DNA of 64,000 nucleotides from an uncultured Clostridia bacterium (GTDB lineage: Bacteria > Bacillota > Clostridia > Oscillospirales > CAG-272), in contig CANRMP010000003.1 in NCBI GenBank assembly GCA_947631765.1, positions 62,001-126,000 of the forward strand. The letters are read 5' to 3'. A program made the position numbers and the translations under genes. Positions 1 through 7,995 of this stretch are shown one piece after another. Below the pieces are notes generated by a model. The model saw only the letters and a program-made list of their open reading frames with translations, ran no database searches and was not told where the DNA came from. Numbering within the stretch: position 1 is the first letter of the stretch; every line of letters starts with the position of its first letter.

Positions 1-962
1 ATGACAACGTCGGGAGTCGAGCCCACTCCGTCAGCCCACCAGTCTGTCCAGTCGCCCGAATAGACCGGAATATTTCCCGCTTTCGACTCGGCAAGGTCAA
101 AGAACTCGTCAAGTGTCATCATTTGAAGGCGTATCTCATCCTTATGAATTTCGTTATATTTCTTGCAAAAATCAAGAATTGTAACGTTCGGGAAGCCGTT
201 ATCTGTCATCATGCCCGAAAGATTAACCGGCACAAAGTCATAGTTGTATCCGGCGTTTATTAAGCTTTCGACATACGCTTTGATTCTTTTCTCCGCGCGG
301 CAAAAAAGGTCGGGCTCGGTGCTGTTAAGCCCGTCTCTTATTGTATACTCAATTGCGGGCGCTCTTGCAATTCCGAGCTCGTTTCCGAGCAGATAATGTT
401 CGCCGTTCCAGACAAAAAGCTTCTTTCCGGTCGGAGACTCCCAATAAAAGGGAGTTTGCTTTAAATGAAGCGGGTGATAGCCGTGGTGGGTATGTATGCA
501 GGAAAGCAGTCTTGTAATTCCGTTTTCAATGAGTGCGTCGGAAAATCCCCAGCTGTAGCCGTTGATATCGGCGGTAAGCGCCGAACGCAGGGATACGCCG
601 AAGGATGAGGCTGTATTTTGGCATTTTTTTAGCGTATTTCTGAGCGTTATATCGTCCACAAGCTCGGTAAGATTCAAATAACTGCCCGAAAGCCCTATTT
701 CCCCCGACTTGACAAAGCTTATAAAATCTCTCTTTAAGTCGGGGTCTTTGTCTGCAAATTCCAAAAAGCGCTCGACACACCAAAAGCTCTCGCAGTTCCA
801 CTTAAAGCCGAGCCACTCGGGGTGAGTTGTGTGCGCCGCCCTTAAAATTTCGACAACTTCCTTTATAAAATGCACCTGATGTAATTCGATTTTTTCCTGA
901 TAGTCGGTATATCCGATATCGGTGTGGCTGTGATGAATAAGACATAATGTAATAGGTTTCAT
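1..962 (-). CDS. GH38-family alpha-mannosidase, N-terminal part (cut by window edge)
   Basis: About 320 residues are visible; the C-terminus lies beyond position 1. The start codon ATG at 962 is preceded by GGAG at about 8 nt. Residues 11-18 read HSHTDIGY, matching the zinc-binding His-x-Asp motif at the N-terminus of GH38 alpha-mannosidases. TADINGYSWGF around residues 130-140 fits the nucleophile-Asp region, with D132 as the likely residue. There is no signal peptide, so a cytoplasmic enzyme acting on imported mannosides is likely. It starts 33 nt after the ROK kinase gene on the same strand, so the two are probably co-transcribed, opposite a mannose-6-phosphate isomerase. The family call is by motif. 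The exact substrate is unknown, and a DUF5054-type GH38-related protein is an alternative. Confidence 0.8.
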   Translation of the reverse strand, partial: MKPITLCLIHHSHTDIGYTDYQEKIELHQVHFIKEVVEILRAAHTTHPEWLGFKWNCESFWCVERFLEFADKDPDLKRDFISFVKSGEIGLSGSYLNLTELVDDITLRNTLKKCQNTASSFGVSLRSALTADINGYSWGFSDALIENGITRLLSCIHTHHGYHPLHLKQTPFYWESPTGKKLFVWNGEHYLLGNELGIARAPAIEYTIRDGLNSTEPDLFCRAEKRIKAYVESLINAGYNYDFVPVNLSGMMTDNGFPNVTILDFCKKYNEIHKDEIRLQMMTLDEFFDLAESKAGNIPVYSGDWTDWWADGVGSTPDVV

Positions 963-995
963 AATATTTTCTCCTTATTTGGCTTTGGCGTTATT

Positions 996-1898
996 TTAAG
1001 TCTGTAAATAAGGCGCCGTTTTAAAAAGCACCGGAACCGCGCACAAGGTCATGCTTGAAAATTCGTGCGAGACACGAAGGGCAATTTGTCGCTCGGCAAG
1101 CGCCCTCTCAAGGGGCAAGGTGAAGAATTTTGCGCTTCTTGCCACCTCTCCTCCAAGCACTAAGCAGTCAGCCTTAAATTTTATAAGGTGAGGGAGCAGA
1201 ATTTCTTTTAAGATTTCTCCGAAATGTGAAAAGAGGGACAGGGCTTTTTTGTCGCCGCTATTTGCCAAGTCTGCAAGCTCTTTGACGTCTTTAATATCGC
1301 AAAGGTCAGGGTCGCTTTTTATCATTCTTCTTATACCCGTTGCCGAGGCGTAAAGGTCGGCTGTCGCGTCCTTGTAAGGCGAGTTATATATCCAGCCGTT
1401 ACACGGAACAAGGAGCCCTTCTTTTACAAGCCGACCGTCTTGGCAAAAGCCCGAACCGATACCTGTTCCGATACACACGCACATTACACGCGAAAATTGC
1501 CGCCCTTCCCCGAAATTCGACTCGCCCAAGGCGTAAAGATCGGCGTCGTTTGCATATTTTATAGGGAAAAATGACGGTATTTCTTTTTTTATCTCATCGC
1601 TAAGCGAAAGTCCGTAAATACAGTCAAACTTGCCCATGTTTTTCATAAGAGATATTCCCTTTTCGTAGTCAAAGGGTCCCGGAAAGGCGATACCTATACC
1701 GCAAAGGGAAAAATTTGCCTTGTTTGCTTTCTTTAATAGCTCATTTATTGTGAGGGTCAGCTGCCCCGTTACGTCTTCTTTTGTTTTATTTGAAAAAGAC
1801 GGAAAGCGAAGAGGGGTGCAAAGCAGCTTTCCGAACTTGTCGACAAGGGCGCCCTTTATTGTGCTTCCCCCGACGTCAAGCGCTATATAGTTTGACAA
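996..1898 (-). CDS. ROK family sugar kinase
   Basis: A 300-residue ROK (repressor/ORF/kinase) protein, most likely phosphorylating mannose, glucose or another hexose with ATP in the cytoplasm. The N-terminal phosphate-binding loop ALDVGGSTIKG lies at residues 6-16. A GIAFPGP segment, the catalytic-type NDADLYALGE and the second glycine loop CIGTGIGSGF follow. The cysteine zinc cluster of many ROK proteins (CxCGxxGC) is not evident and there is no helix-turn-helix, so this is a kinase rather than a repressor. I chose TTG at 1898 because GGAGGTG sits 6 nt upstream; an ATG at 1931 would add 11 residues containing that ribosome binding site. It is the likely first gene of a unit with the GH38 enzyme. 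Confidence 0.85.
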   Translation of the reverse strand: MSNYIALDVGGSTIKGALVDKFGKLLCTPLRFPSFSNKTKEDVTGQLTLTINELLKKANKANFSLCGIGIAFPGPFDYEKGISLMKNMGKFDCIYGLSLSDEIKKEIPSFFPIKYANDADLYALGESNFGEGRQFSRVMCVCIGTGIGSGFCQDGRLVKEGLLVPCNGWIYNSPYKDATADLYASATGIRRMIKSDPDLCDIKDVKELADLANSGDKKALSLFSHFGEILKEILLPHLIKFKADCLVLGGEVARSAKFFTLPLERALAERQIALRVSHEFSSMTLCAVPVLFKTAPYLQT

Positions 1899-1940
1899 AA
1901 ATTCACCTCCGATGCGAAAAAAACTTGACATAAGCTTTAT

Positions 1941-1956
1941 ATTATGTTACCATAAT
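1941..1956. promoter_or_regulatory. Inverted repeat in the divergent ROK/manA promoter region
   Basis: ATTATG, 4 nt, CATAAT forms a 6-bp inverted repeat midway between the divergent kinase and isomerase genes, just downstream of a TTGACA at 1925-1930. It could be the operator of a sugar-responsive repressor, but no cognate regulator is adjacent. Confidence 0.3.
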
Positions 1957-2012
1957 GATACACAAAAATTATATCATACTTAATAAAAAATGTCTATAGG
2001 CAGGATTAAAAA

Positions 2013-3758
2013 ATGTATCCGCAATATCACAATTACGACAAAGAACCCGAAATAAAGGTTTTATCATATGACAATGACGCCTATGCCGGGTATGAGTCGA
2101 TTGTCTGTCGCCTTGAAAAAGAGATTGCAAGGTTTAAAAAATGCACGGTTGTAATGGAAATTTACCCCGGGGTTAATGAAAATGAAATTATTTCGGCGCT
2201 TTCCCCGCTTTTTGATATATGTATTTCGGCAGAGGAATGCTGTATGGTGAGCCGTGAGGTTTATGCAAGGCGCATTGCCGCAGACCTTTCTGACGACAGG
2301 GTGTTCGGGAAAATGAGCCGAGCGCTTCTTGAGGATTTTTATCCGCTTGAAAGTCGCCAAGCGCTTGCAGAAAGGCTTAATAAGAGTGATAAAAGCCGGA
2401 TTTTGCTTTACGGAACGGGCGCAACGCTTGTAACAAATGGCGATATACTCATATATTGCGATATTGCCCGCTGGGAAATTCAAAACCGCTTTAAGGCGGG
2501 AATGAGCAATTTTCACACCGATAATTCAAGCGCCCCCTTTCTTTCAAAATTCAAGCAGGGCTATTTTATAGAATGGCGGATGGCTGACAGACGCAAAGCC
2601 GCGCTCTTTGACCTTATTGACTTTGTTATTGATACAAACAGACCAAACGATCCGGCAATGATTACGGGGGACGCCTTTCGCGCTGCCCTTTCTGCCGCCG
2701 CCTGCCGTCCGTTTCGCCTTGTGCCGTATTTTGACCCCGGAGTGTGGGGCGGGCAGTGGATGAAGGAGGTCTGCGGACTGCCAAAAGAAGCGAAAAACTA
2801 CGCATGGAGCTTTGACGGCGTTCCCGAAGAAAACAGCCTGTATTTTCGGTTTGGAAAGGTGCGAGTTGAGCTTCCGGCGCTCGACCTTGTACTCTACCGC
2901 CCGATAACTCTTTTAGGCAAGAGAGTTTACGAGCGCTTTGGCGCGGAATTTCCGATAAGATTCGATTTTCTTGACACCATAGAGGGGCAAAACCTCTCTC
3001 TACAGGTGCACCCGACAACAAAATACATTCAAAATACCTTCGGCATGGCTTACACTCAGGACGAAAGCTACTATATTCTTGACTGCCAAGAGGGCGCCTC
3101 GGTTTACCTCGGAATAAAAACCGGAGCTAACCCTAATGAGATGATAGAGGAGCTAAAAAGCGCGCAAAAGGGAGGCAAGGCATTTGACGCCGAGAAGTAC
3201 GTCAACCGCTTTGAAGCTAAAAAGCACGACCATTTTCTGATACCAGCAGGAACAATTCACTGCTCCGGCTCAAACGCTATGGTGCTTGAAATCAGCGCAA
3301 CGCCGTATATTTTCACATTTAAGCTCTGGGACTGGGGGCGCCTCGGACTTGACGGACTTCCCCGCCCCATTCATATCGAGCACGGCGAAAAGGTGATACA
3401 GTGGGAGCGCGACACAAAGTGGGTAAAGGAAAATTTGATAAACAGAACAGAGATACTGCACGAGGGAGAATACAAGGTGGAACGCACCGGGCTGCATCCT
3501 TTGGAGTTTATTGAAACAAGGCGGCATATTTTTAGCAGCGCCGTTATTCACCATACCGAAGGGAGCGTACATATGCTCAATCTTGTTGAAGGGCAGGAGG
3601 CAGAGGTATACAGCCCCGACGGGAAATTCGAGCCCTTTACCGTCCACTATGCCGAAACCTTCATAATTCCCGCCTCAATCGAAGAGTACGGTATACGCCC
3701 CACAAACTTATCAAACGGGCAAACGCTTATGACAATAAGGGCGTCGGTGAGAGGGTGA
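2013..3758 (+). CDS. manA: Class I mannose-6-phosphate isomerase with N-terminal extension
   Basis: Interconverts mannose-6-phosphate and fructose-6-phosphate. At 581 residues it is far longer than the usual 300-400. The C-terminal part from about residue 235 (PYFDPGVWGGQWM) is the cupin-type isomerase. QVHP at 331-334 supplies the Gln and His zinc ligands, E351 in QDESYYI is a likely Glu ligand, and H416 in PAGTIHCSG is the last His ligand. Residues 1-230 form a separate domain that I cannot assign; it includes LLYGTGATLVTNGDILIYCD around 131-150. Long isomerases of this kind occur in Firmicutes. It is divergent from the ROK kinase and GH38 mannosidase, which together could take a mannoside to fructose-6-phosphate. 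Confidence 0.88.
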   Translation: MYPQYHNYDKEPEIKVLSYDNDAYAGYESIVCRLEKEIARFKKCTVVMEIYPGVNENEIISALSPLFDICISAEECCMVSREVYARRIAADLSDDRVFGKMSRALLEDFYPLESRQALAERLNKSDKSRILLYGTGATLVTNGDILIYCDIARWEIQNRFKAGMSNFHTDNSSAPFLSKFKQGYFIEWRMADRRKAALFDLIDFVIDTNRPNDPAMITGDAFRAALSAAACRPFRLVPYFDPGVWGGQWMKEVCGLPKEAKNYAWSFDGVPEENSLYFRFGKVRVELPALDLVLYRPITLLGKRVYERFGAEFPIRFDFLDTIEGQNLSLQVHPTTKYIQNTFGMAYTQDESYYILDCQEGASVYLGIKTGANPNEMIEELKSAQKGGKAFDAEKYVNRFEAKKHDHFLIPAGTIHCSGSNAMVLEISATPYIFTFKLWDWGRLGLDGLPRPIHIEHGEKVIQWERDTKWVKENLINRTEILHEGEYKVERTGLHPLEFIETRRHIFSSAVIHHTEGSVHMLNLVEGQEAEVYSPDGKFEPFTVHYAETFIIPASIEEYGIRPTNLSNGQTLMTIRASVRG

Positions 3759-3810
3759 GACCAAGTTTAAAAACCAAGTCGCAAAGCCTTCGGCTCATTC
3801 GACAAATATT

Positions 3811-3841
3811 GCGGCATAGTTAAATTCTATGCCGTATTTTG
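3811..3841 (+). terminator. Terminator after manA
   Basis: CGGCATAG at 3812-3819 pairs with CTATGCCG at 3827-3834 around a 7-nt loop and is followed by TATTTT. It lies about 50 nt after the manA stop codon. Confidence 0.6.
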
Positions 3842-3860
3842 ATTGTTTTTAAGATATTTT

Positions 3861-3903
3861 TTTAAAACCACCCAATAAAACGCACCTTTGCGACACTTTA
3901 TGG
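3861..3903 (-). repeat. Copy A of a dispersed 43-nt repeat
   Basis: On the minus strand this segment matches 50845-50887 on the plus strand at 36 of 43 positions without gaps, including an identical 16-nt core, ATAAAGTGTCGCAAAG. It lies just upstream of the start of the sigma-factor gene. Confidence 0.5.
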
Positions 3904-3920
3904 GCGAAAGGCAGGTGAGA

Positions 3921-5477
3921 ATGATGAGGTCGGATATTATTGAAGAATATATAGAAAAGGTTTACGGTTACGCTGTCAATCACACCTATACCCGCGATGA
4001 AGCTGACGAGCTCTCGCAGGAAATAATGCTTACTGCAATACGCGAGCTGCCGAAGCTCAGAGACGACAGCAGGCTTGAACCTTGGCTATGGGGTGTGGCA
4101 AATAATGTGACAAAATCCTTCAGTCGCCTAAGGGGCAAGAACCGCGCGCTTTATTCATATGACGTTCTTGAAAATATGCCCTGTGAGGAATTTGACGAAA
4201 GCGAAAACGAAGAAATATATGACCTTCTTCGCACAAAAATTGCGATGCTGTCCGAAATATACCGCGAAATCATCATTCTTTACTACTATGACGGTCTTTC
4301 GACAAAAACGATTTCCGAAAAGCTGAATATTCCCGAAGGTACGGTTACATGGAGACTTTCGGAAGGTCGAAAAAAGTTAAAAAAGGAGCTTAATAATATG
4401 AATGAAACCGCTTTGCGCCCTGTCGGCATGAGAATTGACATTTACGGAAACGGAGATTATGACGGAGTCAAAAGACCTTTTCCCGACGTCTATATTGACG
4501 ATGCCCTCTCGCAAAATATCCTCTACCACGCGTATGAAAAGCCCTGTACGGTTGAAGAGCTTGCCAAGCTTTGCGGCGTTCCTGCCTATTACGTCGAGGA
4601 CAAAATCGCTCGATTACTCAGATATGAGGCGATAATCGAGCCTTCAAAGGGCAAATATCAGACGGATTTTATAATCTGGTCGGATAAATACGGCATTTAC
4701 TGTGAGGAAAACGCCGAGCGCTTTTTAATGCCGGTAATGGACGATATTATAACGGCGCTCAAAGATATTTCAAAATCCGCAATGAAGCTTGATTTCTACA
4801 AAGCCGAAAAGAGCGAGGATGATTTGTTTTATCTCTTCGGCGTTCTTGCACTTTCCTACGCCTCCTCAAAATACTCAACTCTTACCTATCCGATGTTTAA
4901 AGCCCGTTATGACGGGAACATGTGGCGCTATATCGGGAATATGGAAACCGGAAAACACAAAAGAGTGGGAATTGGTATGCAAAAAAGCGCGAATCTCGGC
5001 AGTCGCGGCGGATGCTCTCATTCATCCTACAACGGTTTCGGAGGAATTGCAAATCGCCGTATGATGTATGATAAGCACATTAACGTGTGCGAGGACCTTT
5101 TAAAAAATCAAAAGACAGACGACCTTGAGTCTTTGGCTAATGCAATAAAGGACGGGTATATTATAAAAAGAGAGGACGGCAGTCTGTTTGTCACAACTCC
5201 CATGTTTACAATAAAACAAAAAGAGCAATTTGATAAGCTTGTTGAAAAATATCTTTTCCCGCATATGGAAAAATACTCCGACTGTCTAAACAGCTTTTCA
5301 AAAGGCTATCAAAAGCTCTTCCCCGCACATCTTAAAGAGGATGCACAGCGCATGTGTCACAGCCTGTTTGTGTCGATGTTCTCGGTAATTGTCGACTACG
5401 CACAGCGCACCAAAAAAATAGCGCCACCCTCAGAGAACTGCTATTGCGATGTGATGCAGGAGTTTAAGATTACTTAA
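3921..5477 (+). CDS. ECF-like sigma-70 factor with long C-terminal extension
   Basis: A 518-residue protein. The first ~165 residues are a sigma factor: region 2 with DEADELSQEIMLTAIRELP and the WLWGVANN segment, then region 4 with REIIILYYYDGLSTKTISEKL and IPEGTVTWRLSEGRKKLKK. The remaining ~350 residues are not sigma-like. An early part, around residues 200-260 (TVEELAKLCGVPAYYVEDKIARLLRYE and beyond), reads like a winged helix; the rest is unassigned and contains a glycine/serine-rich patch. The start ATG at 3921 follows AGGTGAGA; an in-frame ATG lies 33 nt upstream without a good ribosome binding site. No anti-sigma gene is adjacent. The extension may sense a signal in place of an anti-sigma factor, which is inference. 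Confidence 0.8.
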   Translation: MMRSDIIEEYIEKVYGYAVNHTYTRDEADELSQEIMLTAIRELPKLRDDSRLEPWLWGVANNVTKSFSRLRGKNRALYSYDVLENMPCEEFDESENEEIYDLLRTKIAMLSEIYREIIILYYYDGLSTKTISEKLNIPEGTVTWRLSEGRKKLKKELNNMNETALRPVGMRIDIYGNGDYDGVKRPFPDVYIDDALSQNILYHAYEKPCTVEELAKLCGVPAYYVEDKIARLLRYEAIIEPSKGKYQTDFIIWSDKYGIYCEENAERFLMPVMDDIITALKDISKSAMKLDFYKAEKSEDDLFYLFGVLALSYASSKYSTLTYPMFKARYDGNMWRYIGNMETGKHKRVGIGMQKSANLGSRGGCSHSSYNGFGGIANRRMMYDKHINVCEDLLKNQKTDDLESLANAIKDGYIIKREDGSLFVTTPMFTIKQKEQFDKLVEKYLFPHMEKYSDCLNSFSKGYQKLFPAHLKEDAQRMCHSLFVSMFSVIVDYAQRTKKIAPPSENCYCDVMQEFKIT

Positions 5478-5491
5478 ATGCCCATAAAAAC

Positions 5492-5514
5492 GCCGCCCGC
5501 ATAATGCGGGCGGC
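5492..5514. terminator. GC-rich hairpin, likely bidirectional terminator
   Basis: A perfect 10-bp stem, GCCGCCCGCA / TGCGGGCGGC, with a 3-nt loop, 15 nt after the sigma-factor stop. It sits between convergent transcription units. The T-run is better on the minus strand (GTTTTTAT). Confidence 0.7.
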
Positions 5515-5537
5515 ATAAATGTCTATAGCGTTTGGGC

Positions 5538-6221
5538 TTATTTTACCGCTTTCCTTCTTCTTAGGCAGTATACAAAGGACAGAGCTACCGTGCAGGAAAT
5601 AAAGAAAACAGGCAGAAGGAGATCACCCGTTATCGGGGTCTCGGGCTTTGTTCCCGTTCCTTCTTCATTTGCGGTATAAACAGTGTTTTGGAATGCTACG
5701 GCGCTTCCCTCAGCCGCGCCTATTCCGAGATAGCCGTCTGCATAATAATCGGGCAGATTTGCGGAAATGACGAAAATATCGTTTACATACGCATTGCATA
5801 CGCCGTCCTTTACTACCACCTTCATGTGATAGCTTTCAAGACCCATCGGAAATTCATTTCCGTTGTTTTCGGCGATTGTCGGGAAGCCCCTTGAATCGCT
5901 GAAGCAGAAAATCTTGGTTTCGGCTTTATTATTTCTGTCCAGCTTGAAGATTAAGGAATTTTCCGCAGTGTTTCCACTCTGTGCTCCGAATACCTAATTC
6001 GCAACGTTTCCGTCAACAAAGCGAATATCCGACTCATAGGTAAAATCACCGGCGGTCTTTGTTTTGCTGATTGACCGTTTCCCGATGACGTCCATCCGGT
6101 TAGATTTGTGTTGAAGGTCTCTTCGACCGCAAAAAGCTTTACTGTGGTTTCCTTGCCGCCTTCCTTTGATTTTGCCGAGACGGTGAAGGAGCCGCTTCCG
6201 ACAATTTTCAATGGCGCGTCC
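5538..6221 (-). pseudogene. Remnant of an anchored surface protein with a concanavalin/LamG-like domain
   Basis: Reading across two breaks gives one continuous domain. SFTVSAKSKEGGKETTVKLF and NTNLTGWTSSGNG are in one frame. Near 6075 the coding frame shifts to TAGDFTYESDIRFVDGNVAN. A TAG stop at about 5994-5996 then interrupts the sequence, which continues in the same frame with VFGAQSGNTAENSLIFKLD. This resembles the beta-sandwich module at the C-terminus of GH32-type and other secreted glycosidases. The end has PITGD, a hydrophobic helix and RRRK, a sortase-like tail. The N-terminal catalytic part is missing, replaced by sugar kinase sequence, so the locus is dead unless the assembly is wrong. 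The upstream boundary is approximate. Confidence 0.7.
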
Positions 6222-6871
6222 GTTTGCGTTATACGAGCCGACAACTGTATAATCGGAAGCTACCTTTGGGAAAAGGGCGCGCGGGATATTCAGCTTGTCT
6301 GTCACCTCATAGCAAAATGCGCTATTTGTGAGGTCAAAGGCGCCCCATGCCGCCGCGTTAGTCGGGTGAATTAGCGGCTCGCTGCCCGTAAGGCGGTAGG
6401 TCAGCAGGTCCATGACAGTAACAATTTTTGAAGTTTTCGGGGAAGCAGATTCAGCGTTCTCAAAGCATAATAGGTTAAAATCCCATAGCCTGTTGGAATT
6501 TTTTTGCCGCACAGCTTTGCGGCTTTTTCGCAAATAGTAGCGTTCCTGTCGGTTATTCGCTGTCCGAAGCCGTTTTGCCATGTGTAGAAGGGAGAGAGAA
6601 CTTCATAGTCATTGTCAACGCACAGTATTCCGTGCATCTGTCCTGCAATTCCAATTGAGGCAATTTGTGTAAAGGTCTGTGTGACCGATTTTACAAGCGC
6701 TGTCACGCGTGATGAAAGCTGTTTTGTGTCTTGTGCGTAGGCGTCGGGGTAGCCCTCAATATTAATTGCGGCGTTGTGGTCAAAGCTGTAGGTTTGAACA
6801 GTCCGTCCGCTTGAAAGCTCGACAATTTGAGCCGAAAGTGAGGTTGTTCCGATATCAATGCCCAATAGCAA
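6222..6871 (-). pseudogene. Broken FGGY-family carbohydrate kinase, N-terminal part
   Basis: LLLGIDIGTTSLSAQIVEL is the ATP-binding start of FGGY kinases, followed by GIAGQMHGILCVD and the FYTWQNGFG segment. A frameshift at the A-run near 6424-6428 moves the coding frame to KIVTVMDLLTYRLTG and HPTNAAAWGAFDLTN, typical of the middle of the first FGGY domain. The kinase sequence ends after DYTVVGSYNANG and runs into unrelated surface-protein sequence, so the second domain with the catalytic Asp is lost. The reading frame is exactly in phase with the MerR gene upstream, separated only by a TAA and a short acidic linker (ETTEPDPDAP). A former MerR-kinase fusion is therefore likely. Confidence 0.75.
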
Positions 6872-6901
6872 AGGAGCGTCAGGGTCAGGCTCTGTTGTCT
6901 C

Positions 6902-7258
6902 TTACTCACAAAAGGTAAAGTCATGGGATAAGGCGGTCGCCTCATCATCGCCGCGAAGGAGCGCCTCGCAGACACGTCTGCAATTTTGAGTTTTAACGCT
7001 GTCGTCATCCATGGTGTGAAGGCGTTTGACAATAAGCTCGTCCCTGCTAACAACGCCGTCCCTCCAAAGGCGAATATCGGCAAGCGATATACCGAGCTCG
7101 CGCAACAGACGAATTTGTCGCAGGATTTCGACCGTTTTCTTGTCATATGTGCGGTAGCCGTTTCCCTTTCGCTTGACCTGCACCAGCCCTCGGCTCTCAT
7201 AATAGCGAATGGTTGTTGCTAAAAGTCCCGTCAGACGTTCGACGTCGGATATATTCAT
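6902..7258 (-). CDS. MerR-family transcriptional regulator (possibly truncated fusion)
   Basis: 118 residues. The N-terminal winged helix is clear: MNISDVERLTGLLATTIRYY, then ESRGLVQVKRKGNGYRTYD and the LLRELGISLADIRLW helix. The effector-binding end is short and ends in HDFTFCE. The start ATG at 7258 has AGGAG about 8 nt upstream. Directly after the TAA at 6902-6904 the same frame continues for at least 145 codons as an FGGY kinase, so the intact ancestor was probably one protein with both domains. As it stands it could still bind DNA, but its sensor would be missing. Target genes are unknown; the neighbouring kinase and glycosidase-like remnants suggest a former sugar-use locus. Confidence 0.75.
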   Translation of the reverse strand: MNISDVERLTGLLATTIRYYESRGLVQVKRKGNGYRTYDKKTVEILRQIRLLRELGISLADIRLWRDGVVSRDELIVKRLHTMDDDSVKTQNCRRVCEALLRGDDEATALSHDFTFCE

Positions 7259-7448
7259 GAAACGCTCCTTTCGCATATAAATCAGATATGCTTCTGAAAA
7301 AATTATAAACCTTCCAGCAAGTAGAAGGTCAATAGATGTATATTAATGTTTACAATAAATTCACATTTGTACATACTGTTAATTTTACTTTTCATAAAAT
7401 AGTCAAAGTATTTTTTAGTGAATTGTGAATAGTGAAAAGTGAAAAAGT

Positions 7449-7482
7449 AAAAATCGGCATTGCTGTCGCGATGCCGATTTTT
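7449..7482 (-). terminator. Terminator of tmRNA
   Basis: A 12-bp perfect stem, AAAAATCGGCAT / ATGCCGATTTTT, with a 10-nt loop directly follows the CCA end of the tmRNA on the minus strand and leads into a T-rich stretch. Confidence 0.85.
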
Positions 7483-7846
7483 GGTGGATCCGAGGGGAAT
7501 CGAACCCCTGTCCGAAAACCCGTCAATATGACCTTCTACGAGCGTAGGCTGTCTTTTGTGTCTCCCTTTACGTTCTCCGGCAGTCAGGATAACGCTCCGG
7601 CAGCCATTTTATGCATGACGGTTATAATGGCGAATTTGCCGTTCATGTTCATCGCTAAATGACGTCTTGTCCGATGCCGCGATACTCATCGGAGAGACGG
7701 GCGGCAGTAAAAGCCGCAGCACCGCTTACGCGGCCAGAGCTACTCTATTATCGTTAGCGTTTAATTTTTATCGGGCAGTTTGAAAAGTTACCCGGCTTTG
7801 CCCGCTTATCATACCTCAGAATCCCCGTCGAAACCTTTACGGACCC
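7482..7846 (-). ncRNA. ssrA: Transfer-messenger RNA (tmRNA)
   Basis: 365 nt. The 5' end GGGTCCG pairs over 7 bp with CGGATCC next to the terminal ACCA, forming the tRNA-like acceptor stem. The T-arm segment GGTTCGATTCCCC and the 5' segment GGTTTCGACGGGGA, both typical of tmRNA, are present. The resume frame at 7758-7726 reads GCT AAC GAT AAT AGA GTA GCT CTG GCC GCG TAA, giving the tag ANDNRVALAA and ending in the degradation signal ALAA. It rescues stalled ribosomes together with SmpB, encoded at 10418-10891. A promoter lies just upstream. The two ends are set by the acceptor stem. Confidence 0.97.
7726..7758 (-). other. tmRNA tag-peptide frame
   Basis: Ten codons plus TAA encode ANDNRVALAA, the proteolysis tag added to stalled proteins. 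The first codon is the GCT resume codon. Confidence 0.93.
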
Positions 7847-7877
7847 GTATCTGCCGTCTGAAATCAGTAGCATTATT

Positions 7878-7906
7878 ATTTTATTCTATTTTTTGCTTGT
7901 TGTCAA
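7878..7906 (-). promoter_or_regulatory. Promoter of tmRNA
   Basis: On the minus strand: TTGACA (7906-7901), 17 nt, TAAAAT (7883-7878). Transcription would start about 25-30 nt before the mature 5' end, consistent with 5' processing by RNase P. Confidence 0.75.
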
Positions 7907-7995
7907 TAGTTTATTGCGCTTTTCCACTTTTTCCTAATAATTTTTTCAGCCTTTATTTTTCTCCGCCTCGCGTAAGCCAACGGCGTTTTGCAACT

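Noticed and set aside
2662..3021. Minus-strand frame inside the isomerase gene
   Set aside because: Composition is a mirror of the conserved isomerase codons; no start signal.
7432..7662. Plus-strand open frame of 76 codons overlapping the tmRNA
   Set aside because: It lies antisense to the tmRNA 3' half and its terminator; the sequence is explained fully by tmRNA structure.
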